Counted from the first letter of the stretch, positions 1 to 5,993 are shown. The stretch is 6,654 bases of DNA from Pseudomonadota bacterium (GCA_023427285.1 JAEZBH010000517.1:1-6654); one strand, 5' to 3'. Program-made: numbers and translations. The notes: generated from the sequence alone by a model not told the origin.

Positions 1-114
1 GCCCTGCTGCGCGAGATGGAAGAAACGCCCAACTCCGGCCAGTGCAACCATGGCCGCCCCACCTGGCTCAAGCTGCAACCCACAGACATCGAGAAGCTGT
101 TCGGCCGCCGCTGA
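1..114 (+). CDS. mutL: DNA mismatch repair protein MutL, C-terminal end (partial)
   Basis: The first reading frame is open from base 1 to a TGA at 112-114 and encodes 37 residues, beginning [14 protein letters not shown] and ending IEKLFGRR. The QCNHGRPT stretch matches the conserved C-x-H-G-R-P motif near the C-terminus of MutL proteins. This lies in the dimerisation/endonuclease domain and contributes to the metal site in endonuclease-type MutL. The closing basic FGRR is also typical of MutL ends. MutL couples MutS mismatch recognition to strand incision or helicase loading in the cytoplasm. The ATPase domain and most of the gene lie left of the window, so the active-site motifs upstream cannot be judged. 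The family call is confident despite the short piece because the motif is distinctive. Confidence 0.9.
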   Translation, partial: ALLREMEETPNSGQCNHGRPTWLKLQPTDIEKLFGRR

Positions 115-245
115 AGCGGTTTTCGGGCAGATTGCCAACCGCTCTGGCAACGCCGCTCCCGTCCGTGCCGGGCGGCGTATCGCACGCACCCGTCGGTTGC
201 CCCGCGCAGGCCACCCTGTCGGCAGCACCACGCTTCGTTTCACCA

Positions 246-302
246 CAATGAGAAAGAGCAAAACGCGGCACATCACATCAACACCGCGCCACCTTCTCAT
301 TG
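246..302. repeat. Nested inverted repeat (possible RNA stem)
   Basis: CAATGAGAA (246-254) is perfectly complementary to TTCTCATTG (294-302). Inside it, CGCGG (264-268) pairs with CCGCG (284-288), leaving a 15-nt terminal loop. The structure sits in the convergent gap after mutL. The nearest T-run (323-328) is about 20 nt beyond the right arm, too far for a classical intrinsic terminator. It could be an mRNA 3'-end stem, a protein-binding dyad or chance. The repeat is seen directly; its function is unknown. Confidence 0.45.
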
Positions 303-352
303 CTGAATTACAATGTCAACAGTTTTTTGCCTATCTTTGATCCAGAACGAAT

Positions 353-387
353 GGGAGCGCGAGAGCTGGCCGCCCTCGCTGGCTCCC
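353..387 (-). terminator. Candidate hairpin terminator for hsp20
   Basis: GGGAGC-GCGAG (353-363) pairs with CTCGC (375-379) and GCTCCC (382-387), an 11-bp GC-rich stem with a two-base bulge (380-381) and an 11-nt loop. It begins 10 nt past the hsp20 stop codon on the minus strand. The following minus-strand bases are ATTCGTTCTGG, only moderately T-rich, so termination could be weak or the stem could just protect the mRNA 3' end. Confidence 0.45.
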
Positions 388-397
388 ACCCTGTCGA

Positions 398-1156
398 TCA
401 CTCCTGCGACTGGGTCGGCGGCTCACGACCGGTGCGCGGGCTTTTTTGCGTCTGCTGGCCTTTTTGCTGCGATTCCTGTCCCGGCTGGCGTCCCTGCGTC
501 TGTTCGGTCTGCTGGCCCGTCGTCTGCTGCCCGGTTTGCTGACCCTGCTGCTGGCCGGTCGCTTGGCCGCTGGCGGCCTGCTGCAAGCCGTGCTGCTGAC
601 CCTGCGCACTGCTGCGGCGGCCACCGCCAATCGGAATACGCCGCGCGCGCTCGGCCTGGGGCGACTTGTGCAGCGTGATGCTGAGCACCCCGTTGTTGAA
701 GTCGGCCTCCGCATTGTCCTCATCCACATCCGGCGGCAGGGCAATGCGCCGCTCGAACTGGCCGTAGTAGCGCTCGGAATAGCCGCGCTCCTGATTCTCG
801 GACTCCATTTTCTTCTCGCCGCGGATGGTAAGCACGCCATCCTCGATCGTCAGCTCCACGTCGTCCTCGCTCAGGCCGGGAACGTCGGCGTGAATGGAGA
901 TCTCGTTCTCGTTCTGGGTGATCTCGATGTTCGGCCACGTCATGACGCGCTGCTCGCTGCCGCCCATGCGTGCAGGGGGCGCCCCTGTGAACGGCGACAG
1001 GCTGCCGCGCATCATATCATCGAACAGTGTCTCGATTTCCTGACGCAGGTTGAGCATAGGGCTGACCATATCGCCCGGCCCCATCAGGCTGCCCATACCG
1101 CCGCCGCGTCCACGCCCGCGCCCACGTCCCCGAGGCATCAATTCCCGCATTGCCAT
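398..1156 (-). CDS. hsp20: Small heat-shock protein, Hsp20/alpha-crystallin family, with RG-rich N-terminus and Gln-rich C-terminal tail
   Basis: The 252-residue product is an ATP-independent holdase chaperone of the cytoplasm that would keep unfolding proteins soluble for DnaK/ClpB. Residues 9-20 are an Arg-Gly run (RGRGRGRGRGGG). An amphipathic segment follows (LRQEIETLFDDMM, 37-49). The alpha-crystallin domain spans about 73-165, beginning near WPNIEIT and including ADVPGLSEDDVEL, GEKK and the signature NNGVLSITLHK. The oligomerisation IxI motif is IPI at 174-176. Family members usually end soon after this, at about 140-180 residues. Here 76 more residues follow, 26 of them Gln, rich in Gly and Thr, with GQQT-type repeats. 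The ATG at 1156 is chosen because GGGAGGAG ends 7 nt before it. The gene lies downstream of gabD in the same direction with a 151-nt gap, so it probably has its own promoter. The family call is very safe; the role of the tails is unknown. Confidence 0.93.
   Translation of the reverse strand: MAMRELMPRGRGRGRGRGGGMGSLMGPGDMVSPMLNLRQEIETLFDDMMRGSLSPFTGAPPARMGGSEQRVMTWPNIEITQNENEISIHADVPGLSEDDVELTIEDGVLTIRGEKKMESENQERGYSERYYGQFERRIALPPDVDEDNAEADFNNGVLSITLHKSPQAERARRIPIGGGRRSSAQGQQHGLQQAASGQATGQQQGQQTGQQTTGQQTEQTQGRQPGQESQQKGQQTQKSPRTGREPPTQSQE
401..628 (-). repeat. Low-complexity Gln/Gly/Thr-coding repeat tract (Hsp20 tail)
   Basis: This stretch encodes residues 177-252 of the Hsp20 protein. It is built of imperfect CAG/CAA-rich units giving GQQ, GQQT and similar peptides, seen on the plus strand as recurrent ctgctg and gtctgctgg words. 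Such DNA is prone to slippage, so tail length may vary between strains. The plus-strand reading of the same repeats gives a Leu-rich spurious frame. Confidence 0.7.
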
Positions 1157-1267
1157 GATCCGTCTCCTCCCGGTTGGAAGCTGCTTTCAGGTACCACTGG
1201 CAACGAACGGACGGGTCCAAGGTGCCATGCCCTGAACGCCGCCCATCGCACGCGGTTGGAGACGGAT
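1157..1267 (-). promoter_or_regulatory. Candidate structured 5' leader of hsp20 (RNA-thermometer-like)
   Basis: On the minus strand, ATCCGTCTCC (1267-1258) is perfectly complementary to GGAGACGGAT (1167-1158). The latter includes half of the Shine-Dalgarno sequence and stops one base before the hsp20 ATG. A second, local hairpin CTTCC-AACC-GGGAG (1180-1167, one U-G pair) would also cover the Shine-Dalgarno. Heat-shock genes of this family in Alphaproteobacteria are often controlled by ROSE-type leader thermometers that hide the ribosome-binding site. The characteristic ROSE UUGCU segment next to the Shine-Dalgarno was not found, so this would be a different design or coincidence. It requires transcription to begin upstream of 1267. 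Confidence 0.35.
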
Positions 1268-1307
1268 TTTCGGCAGTGCTGCGCGCCCACCTTGCAGTAA
1301 GAGCGGC

Positions 1308-2750
1308 CTAACGGTCGATCCCGCCGAGGCAGATGTATTTGGTCTCGAGGAACTCCTCCATGCCCTCATGCCCGCCTTCGCGGCCAAGGCCGGATTCCTT
1401 GACGCCGCCGAACGGCACCACTTCGGACGACAAAATGCCGTCGTTCACGCCAACCATGCCGTATTCCAGCGCCTCGCTCACGCGGATCACCCGGTTCACG
1501 TCGCGGGTGAAAATGTAGCTGGCCAGACCGTACTGGGTGTTGTTGGCAAGGCGGATGCCCTCCTCCTCCGTCTCGAAGCGGAACAGCGGCGCAACGGGTC
1601 CGAAAATTTCCTCAACGAACAGGTCCATGTCCTCGGTCACGTCCGTCAGCACGGTCGGCTGGTAGAACAGCCCGCCCATGGGCGCGCGCGCACCGCCGAC
1701 AATGGCCTTGGCCCCGCCCTTCAGCGCGTTCTCGACCAGACGCTCCACCTTCTCCACCGCGTCCTCGGTAATAAGCGGGCCAACCGACACGCCCTCATCG
1801 TTGCCGTCGCCCACCTTCATTTGCGCAACCTTCCCGGCCAGCGCCTTGGCAAAGGCGTCATAAATCCCGCTTTGCACCAGAATGCGATTGGCGCAGACGC
1901 ACGTCTGCCCGGCGTTGCGGTATTTGCTGGCCAGCGCGCCCTCCACCGCCTGATCGAGATCCGCATCGTCAAACACGATTAGCGGCGCGTTGCCGCCCAG
2001 CTCCAGACCCAGTTTCTTCACCGTGTCCGCGCACTGTTTGTAGAGGATCTTGCCAACTTCGGTGGAGCCGGTGAACGACAGCGCCTTGACCAGCGGGCTC
2101 TCGCACAGCACGCGCCCCACGGTTTTTGAATCCCGCGTGGTCACGATGTTCAGCACGCCCGGCGGCACGCCCGCTTCCTCGGCCAGCCGCGCCAGTTCCA
2201 GAGAGCACAGCGGCGTCTCGGCGGGCGGCTTCAGCACCATGGTGCAGCCTGCCGCCAGCGCAGGGCCAGCCTTGCGGGTAATCATGGCGATGGGGAAATT
2301 CCACGGCGTGATTGCCGCCACCACGCCGATCGGCTGGCGGAAGGTCAGGAAGCGCTTGTTCCTCGCCGTTGCGGGAATAACGTCGCCGTAAGTGCGCTTG
2401 GCCTCTTCTGCGAACCACTCGATGAACGCGGCCCCATACGCCACCTCGCCCCGGCTTTCGGCCAGCGGCTTGCCCTGCTCGGCGGTCATCAGCCGTGCAA
2501 GGCTTTCGGTATTGGCGATGATGAGATCATACCAGCGCCGCAGAATGTGCGAGCGCTCCTTGGCGGTCTTGGCCGCCCAGCCCGGCAGCGCCCGGTGCGC
2601 CGCCTCGATCGCCTGAGTGGTTTCCTCGGCCCCAAGGTCGGGCACATACGCCAGCACATCGCCATTGGCTGGATTGAGCACGGGGAAGCGCTTTGCGCCA
2701 TCCACCCAGCTTCCATCCACATAAGCCTTCCTGAGCGTTGCCACATCCAT
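1308..2750 (-). CDS. gabD: Succinate-semialdehyde dehydrogenase [NAD(P)+]
   Basis: This 480-residue aldehyde dehydrogenase oxidises succinate semialdehyde to succinate in the cytoplasm, the last step of GABA-type degradation into the TCA cycle. Its length matches GabD of E. coli (about 482). Visible motifs are TPWNFP (148-153), cofactor-binding VLKPP (around 172-176), FTGSTEVGK (226-234), general base Glu250 in LELGGNAP, nucleophile Cys284 in GQTCVC, EEIFGP (around 380) and FGGVKESGLGREGG near the C-terminus. Residues matching the substrate carboxylate contacts of SSADH are present: Arg159 (MITRK), Arg278 (YRNAGQTC) and the ILSSE serines. This supports SSADH rather than another aldehyde dehydrogenase; glutarate-semialdehyde dehydrogenase is the closest alternative. 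The ATG at 2750 follows AGGAG with 9-nt spacing. No gabT or gabP lies in the window. The gene is divergent from pfk and upstream of hsp20. Confidence 0.9.
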   Translation of the reverse strand: MDVATLRKAYVDGSWVDGAKRFPVLNPANGDVLAYVPDLGAEETTQAIEAAHRALPGWAAKTAKERSHILRRWYDLIIANTESLARLMTAEQGKPLAESRGEVAYGAAFIEWFAEEAKRTYGDVIPATARNKRFLTFRQPIGVVAAITPWNFPIAMITRKAGPALAAGCTMVLKPPAETPLCSLELARLAEEAGVPPGVLNIVTTRDSKTVGRVLCESPLVKALSFTGSTEVGKILYKQCADTVKKLGLELGGNAPLIVFDDADLDQAVEGALASKYRNAGQTCVCANRILVQSGIYDAFAKALAGKVAQMKVGDGNDEGVSVGPLITEDAVEKVERLVENALKGGAKAIVGGARAPMGGLFYQPTVLTDVTEDMDLFVEEIFGPVAPLFRFETEEEGIRLANNTQYGLASYIFTRDVNRVIRVSEALEYGMVGVNDGILSSEVVPFGGVKESGLGREGGHEGMEEFLETKYICLGGIDR

Positions 2751-2867
2751 GGAAAAGTTCTCCTGTTCCAGCGATCACCGCCGCGCCTTGGAAGATGGGG
2801 CAAGAAGCGCCAGTGTAAACATGAATTTCGCCGTTATATTAACGCTCGAACGATGAGGGAAACAGGC
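2751..2867. promoter_or_regulatory. Divergent promoter region between gabD and pfk
   Basis: This 117-bp gap must hold the start signals for gabD (-) and pfk (+). The Shine-Dalgarno for pfk is GAGGGA (2855-2860), 7 nt before its ATG. The Shine-Dalgarno for gabD is AGGAG on the minus strand. The best -10-like hexamer for pfk is TATATT (2835-2840), inside a 13-nt dyad CGTTA-TAT-TAACG (2832-2844) in a locally AT-rich patch. No good -35 sequence sits 16-18 nt upstream of it, so promoter placement is tentative. Confidence 0.4.
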
Positions 2868-3971
2868 ATGCGTATCGGTATTCTGACAGGTGGCGGCGAC
2901 GTTCCGGGTCTCAACCCGTGCATCAAGGCGATTGTTGACGGAGCAGCGGAACGCGGATGGGCCGTCACCGGCTTCCTGCGCGGCTGGATGGGGCCGCTCG
3001 CCATCGACCCCGACATGCTCGACATGACCCGCGACAACGGCTGCATCGAGCTGACCCCGGCCCGCGTGCGCGGCATCGACCAGCAGGGCGGCACCATTCT
3101 GCACACCTCGCGCACCGATCCGCGCACCCGCCCTGAGGGCGACCGCACCGAGCATGTGCGCGCCGTGCTCGACGCGCTGGGCATCGACGTGATGATTACG
3201 CTGGGCGGCGATGGCACGCTGCGCTTCTCGGCCTACCTGTCGAGCCTTGGCGTGCCGGTCATCGCCATTCCCAAAACCATGGACAACGACGTCTTCGGCA
3301 CGGACTACTGCATCGGCTTTTCCACCGCCATCAGCCGTTCGGTGACCGCCATCAACGCGCTGCGCACCACCTCGGCAAGCCATGAGCGCATCGCCGTCAT
3401 CGAGCTGTTCGGCCGCCGCAGCGGCGAGACCGCGCTTCTGTCAGGCTTCCTTGCTCAGGCGGACCGCATCGCCATTGCCGAAGTGCCGGTGAGGGAAGAC
3501 CAGCTCATCGCCCAGCTTGTCGCTGATCGCGAGGCAAGCCCTGAGAACTATTCGGTGCTGGTGATCTCCGAAGGCGCGAAGCTGGCCAGCGAGGCAGAGG
3601 GCGAGGACGAGATGTCCCGCTCCAGCACCCAGCGCAACCCCATCGGCGTCGGCCAGCGCCTCGCCCGCCAGATCGAGGCGAAAAGCGGCGTTGGCACCGT
3701 GGTGCAGGAATTGGCCTACCTGATGCGCGCCGGTGCGCCTGACGCGCTTGACCGCATGGTCGGCTTTGCCTTCGGCACGCTGGCGGTGCAGCTGATCGAG
3801 CGCGGCGAGACCGGGCGGCTGGTCGCCCTGCGGGACGGCAATTACGAGCACGTGCCCATCAACACCGTGCTCCAGCAGATCAAGAAGCTGGACGTTGCCC
3901 GGCTGTACGATCCCGCCACCTACCGCGCCAAGATCTCCTCGGTCGAAGGCATGCCGATGTTTTTATATTAG
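2868..3971 (+). CDS. pfkA: 6-phosphofructokinase (G104/K124-type)
   Basis: The 367-residue protein phosphorylates fructose 6-phosphate to the 1,6-bisphosphate, the committing step of glycolysis, in the cytoplasm. Residues 3-16 (IGILTGGGDVPGLN) form the nucleotide-phosphate loop. GGDGT at 113-117 and PKTMDND at 135-141 form the active site, with catalytic Asp139. FGRRSGETALLSG (181-193) replaces the usual MGR fructose-6-phosphate motif, ISEGAK is at 233-238, and RAGAPDALDR (287-296) matches the substrate-binding R-x-G-x-P...DR segment. Gly at 116 (GGDG, not GGDD) argues for ATP as donor, while Lys136 (PKT rather than PGT) is the residue found in PPi-type and plant/trypanosome-type enzymes. The donor therefore needs testing. 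The ATG at 2868 is preferred because homology starts there and GAGGGA precedes it; the frame is open far upstream, but that part lies antisense to gabD. The stop overlaps the convergent yceI stop. Confidence 0.9.
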   Translation: MRIGILTGGGDVPGLNPCIKAIVDGAAERGWAVTGFLRGWMGPLAIDPDMLDMTRDNGCIELTPARVRGIDQQGGTILHTSRTDPRTRPEGDRTEHVRAVLDALGIDVMITLGGDGTLRFSAYLSSLGVPVIAIPKTMDNDVFGTDYCIGFSTAISRSVTAINALRTTSASHERIAVIELFGRRSGETALLSGFLAQADRIAIAEVPVREDQLIAQLVADREASPENYSVLVISEGAKLASEAEGEDEMSRSSTQRNPIGVGQRLARQIEAKSGVGTVVQELAYLMRAGAPDALDRMVGFAFGTLAVQLIERGETGRLVALRDGNYEHVPINTVLQQIKKLDVARLYDPATYRAKISSVEGMPMFLY

Positions 3972-4582
3972 GGCTTGAGCGGCCGGCCGGGCTCCTTGGC
4001 CGTTGCGGTCACCTTCACCTGCACCGGAATGGACAACGACACCCATTCGCCCTTGGGGTCCGAGCCGCTGCCGATCCCCCAGTCCGTGCGGTTCAGCGTC
4101 ACCTTGCCATGCATGGTGGCGGTGTTCCCCGTTATCACCAGCGTGAACGGCATCTTCACCGGCACGGTCTTGCCGCGAATGGTCAGCTGACCGTCCGCCA
4201 CATAGGCATGCGCCCCGCCCCTTGAAATGCTGGTGGTGACGAACCTGGCCTGCGGCGTTTTGGCGACGTCGAACCAGTCAGCGGTCTTCAAGGTCTTGTC
4301 GTACATGGCGTTGCCGGTGGTGGCGGAGGCGAGATCGATCGTGACCATCACCTTCGACATCTCCGGCTTGATCGGATCGAACTCGATGTTCGCAAGCCAT
4401 GACGCGAAGCGGCCATTAAAGGTATTGCCCACATGCTGCCCGCTGAAGCTGATGCTGCTGTCGCCGCCGCTCACCACCCAGGTCCGCGCCTCGGCACGCT
4501 CGGGAAAGCTCAGGCCGACCGCCAGAAGCACGCCGGCAGCGGGCAGGAAAACCGATGGTTTGAAAAGCGATGCCTTGAACAT
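3968..4582 (-). CDS. yceI: YceI family periplasmic protein (b561-linked type)
   Basis: This is a 204-residue secreted protein. Residues 1-32 form a signal peptide with basic FKASLFK, hydrophobic core 11-26 and a likely cleavage after AEA (30-32). The mature part is a YceI lipocalin-like beta-barrel, with ISFSGQHVGNTFNGRF (44-59), NIEFDP, LKTADWFDVAKTPQARF (98-114), GQLTIRGKT and the typical NRTDWGIGSG (164-173). Family members bind long isoprenoid chains, including ubiquinone, in the barrel. The partner or ligand here is inferred from the family. The ATG at 4582 follows GGGAGGAGG; an upstream in-frame start at 4663 would spoil the signal peptide. It is the last gene of the yceI-2/b561/yceI-1 set, 65 nt after b561, and its stop overlaps the convergent pfk stop by 4 nt. 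E. coli also pairs yceI with a b561 gene (yceJ). Confidence 0.9.
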   Translation of the reverse strand: MFKASLFKPSVFLPAAGVLLAVGLSFPERAEARTWVVSGGDSSISFSGQHVGNTFNGRFASWLANIEFDPIKPEMSKVMVTIDLASATTGNAMYDKTLKTADWFDVAKTPQARFVTTSISRGGAHAYVADGQLTIRGKTVPVKMPFTLVITGNTATMHGKVTLNRTDWGIGSGSDPKGEWVSLSIPVQVKVTATAKEPGRPLKP

Positions 4583-4647
4583 GGTGCCTCCTCCCTGATC
4601 CGGCCCCGACCGCACCCGTAAACCACGCCGACGTATGGCTGATGACT

Positions 4648-5214
4648 TTAACGCCCCAACCACGGGATCATGCGGGCCATTACATCGTCGCGATTGTAGA
4701 AATGATGCTTGAGCGCCCCGCCGACATGGAGCACCAGCAGCCCGACCGTGCCCCAGGCAAGCAGCTCATGAACCTCTTCGGCCGCGCCGTTGATCTGCAA
4801 GCTGTTGGCCGCGTTGGTCAGCTGCGTGATGTGGGGCCATTCGAACAGGCCGAACCACATGGTCGGCAACCCGAACGGACTGGTCGAGACGATCACCCAG
4901 CCCGACAGCGGCAGGGCCAGCAGAATGATATAAAAGCCCCACGCCGTGGCGTGCGCCGCAGTCCGCTGCCAGCCGGGCATGGCCTCCGGCAGCGCCGGGG
5001 CCGGATGGCCCAATCGCCACAGCAGCCGCACCACCGTCAGCACGAGCACGCTCAGGCCCAAAGACTTGTGAAGCTGGAAGACCTCAAAGGCCAGCGCCTG
5101 CGTTTCCGGCTTCTTGATGGCATCTCCCATCCAGAAGCCCGCAATCAGCAGGGCAACCACCGCCACGGCGATCAGCCAGTGCAAAATCACCGCAACCGTT
5201 GAGTATCGGCTCAT
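4648..5214 (-). CDS. cybB: Cytochrome b561 (CybB-like diheme membrane protein)
   Basis: The 188-residue inner-membrane protein has about four hydrophobic helices (roughly 7-29, 47-67, 90-111 and 150-168). Four histidines sit where CybB-type b561 proteins bind two b hemes: His12 (VILHW), His49 (QLHKSLG), His149 (EVHELL) and His163 (LLVLHVGGALKHHF). The 14-residue spacing of the last pair and the K-H-H-F end of helix four are family features. Proteins of this group pass electrons between quinol and acceptors such as superoxide; E. coli CybB is a superoxide:ubiquinone oxidoreductase. The ATG at 5214 follows GAAGGGG. An in-frame TTG 21 nt earlier lacks support. It lies between two yceI genes in one orientation with gaps of 36 and 65 nt, so co-transcription is likely. 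Confidence 0.92.
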   Translation of the reverse strand: MSRYSTVAVILHWLIAVAVVALLIAGFWMGDAIKKPETQALAFEVFQLHKSLGLSVLVLTVVRLLWRLGHPAPALPEAMPGWQRTAAHATAWGFYIILLALPLSGWVIVSTSPFGLPTMWFGLFEWPHITQLTNAANSLQINGAAEEVHELLAWGTVGLLVLHVGGALKHHFYNRDDVMARMIPWLGR

Positions 5215-5250
5215 ATCCGCCCCTTCCAGCTTCAATACGTCGAGGGCCGC

Positions 5251-5931
5251 CTACTTCTTTTCGAGGAATTCCGCCTCGATCAGCACGGTCACCTCGTCTC
5301 CCACCACCGGCACCAGATTCTTCACGCCGAAGTCAGAGCGATTAAAACTTGTGGCGGCGGAAAAGCCAAGCGCGCCGCCGCCGCGCATCGGATGGGTCTT
5401 TGCCCCGTTCAGCGTGACATCCAGCGAGATCGGTTTGGTGACGCCATTTAGCGTCAGGTTGCCGTAAACCTTGCCGGTTGTCTCGGTCAGGCGCTCAACC
5501 TTGGTGGAGACGAACTTGATCTCAGGATGTTGAGCGGAGTTCAGGAAAGCCTCGCCCGCAATCTTGGCATCGAAGTCCTCCTGCTTCGGGAAGGGATAGT
5601 CGGTGCGCACGGACCTGGGATCAATAGTGACCGTCAGCGTGCTGTTCTGCGGCGCGGCTGCATCGAAGTTCAGCGTGGCATCGAACTTGGTGAAGCGGGC
5701 CGTGTAGTTGGACAGGCCCATATGATTGACCTTCCAGACAATGCTGGCATGGGTCGGGTCGAGCACATAAGTGCCGCTCGGCACGTCCAGCTTGGCCCAG
5801 GTCGCGTTGTTCTGGGGAGCAGCCTGTTGGGCGGCAGCCTGGTGGGCATGGGCCGCACCCGTCACGCTTGCGGCCACATTTACGGTCAACAGCGGTGCCG
5901 CCACCAAGGCGGCCAGTAACGTCTTGTTCAT
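5251..5931 (-). CDS. yceI: YceI family periplasmic protein, second paralogue
   Basis: This 226-residue protein has a signal peptide (MNKTLLAALVAAPLLTVNVA..., likely cut after AHA at 27-29), then a Gln/Ala-rich linker (about 30-43), and a YceI barrel from about 52 to 224. Landmarks are GTYVLDPTHASIVWKVNHMG (53-72), RFTKFDATLNFD, DAKIAGEAFLNSAQHPEIKF (121-140), GNLTLNGVTKPISL (157-170) and FNRSDFGVKN (196-205). It would bind an isoprenoid or quinone-like lipid in the periplasm. It is clearly a different YceI subtype from the copy at 3968-4582, so the pair is not a recent duplication. The ATG at 5931 has AAAGGG upstream and gives a clean signal peptide. The frame is open upstream to 6093, but there the only start codons are TTG or GTG. 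It is the first gene of the cluster and its ATG overlaps a small upstream frame (ATGA). Confidence 0.92.
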   Translation of the reverse strand: MNKTLLAALVAAPLLTVNVAASVTGAAHAHQAAAQQAAPQNNATWAKLDVPSGTYVLDPTHASIVWKVNHMGLSNYTARFTKFDATLNFDAAAPQNSTLTVTIDPRSVRTDYPFPKQEDFDAKIAGEAFLNSAQHPEIKFVSTKVERLTETTGKVYGNLTLNGVTKPISLDVTLNGAKTHPMRGGGALGFSAATSFNRSDFGVKNLVPVVGDEVTVLIEAEFLEKK

Positions 5932-5993
5932 TCCAACACCCTTTGGAGAGAAATCAGCCCGAGGCCGCCGAAGAATGCCCAGATCCGGTGCAT
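5928..5993 (-). CDS. Possible 21-aa hydrophobic leader ORF or remnant upstream of yceI-2
   Basis: An ATG at 5993 opens a 21-codon frame (MHRIWAFFGGLGLISL and five more residues). Its TGA overlaps the yceI-2 ATG as ATGA, an arrangement typical of translational coupling. No strong Shine-Dalgarno precedes the ATG (only weak purines, GAAG directly adjoining). The neighbouring frame upstream (5994-6093) also reads as a hydrophobic helix, TALLAALVGSAYLVVWLAE, so the two could be pieces of one small membrane protein broken by a frameshift. It may equally be chance; the call is tentative. Confidence 0.25.
   Translation of the reverse strand: MHRIWAFFGGLGLISLQRVLE

Larger units (their letters stand above)
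115..397. other. Convergent intergenic region between mutL and hsp20
   Basis: No coding frame here has a convincing start, ribosome-binding site or protein-like composition. The region holds several inverted repeats. AGCGGTT at 115-121 pairs with AACCGCT at 137-143, and an overlapping alternative pairs TTGCCA (132-137) with TGGCAA (145-150). A longer nested repeat lies at 246-302 and a GC-rich hairpin at 353-387. Around 300-345 the sequence is more AT-rich than the surroundings and includes a run of six T at 323-328. Both flanking genes read into this gap, so transcript ends or antisense RNA would be expected here, but no clear promoter was found. Confidence 0.6.

Noticed and set aside
291..319. 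TTGACA on the minus strand (319-314) as a -35 promoter box
   Set aside because: The hexamer at the proper distance downstream is GAAGGT, nothing like a -10, and it would transcribe into the end of mutL with no gene to serve.
420..460. T-run cttttttgcg after GC-rich sequence, as an intrinsic terminator
   Set aside because: It lies inside the Hsp20 reading frame (codons for Lys/Ser/Pro near the C-terminus) and no stable stem precedes the T-run on the plus strand.
446..1300. Long plus-strand open frame (284 codons) opposite hsp20, with a Leu-rich start
   Set aside because: It is the antisense reading of the Hsp20 coding region. The Leu run comes from CAG/CAA Gln codons read backwards. It has no family motif, and the minus strand carries a clear Hsp20.
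2547..2867. In-frame upstream extension of the phosphofructokinase
   Set aside because: The extension runs antisense to gabD and through the divergent gap. PFK homology starts at MRIGILTGGG, with a good ribosome-binding site just before 2868.
3971..4000. GAGC...GCTC with the GGCCGGCC palindrome as a shared pfk/yceI terminator
   Set aside because: The arms are four bases and the self-complementary centre leaves no proper loop. There is no T-tract, and it is within yceI-1 coding sequence.
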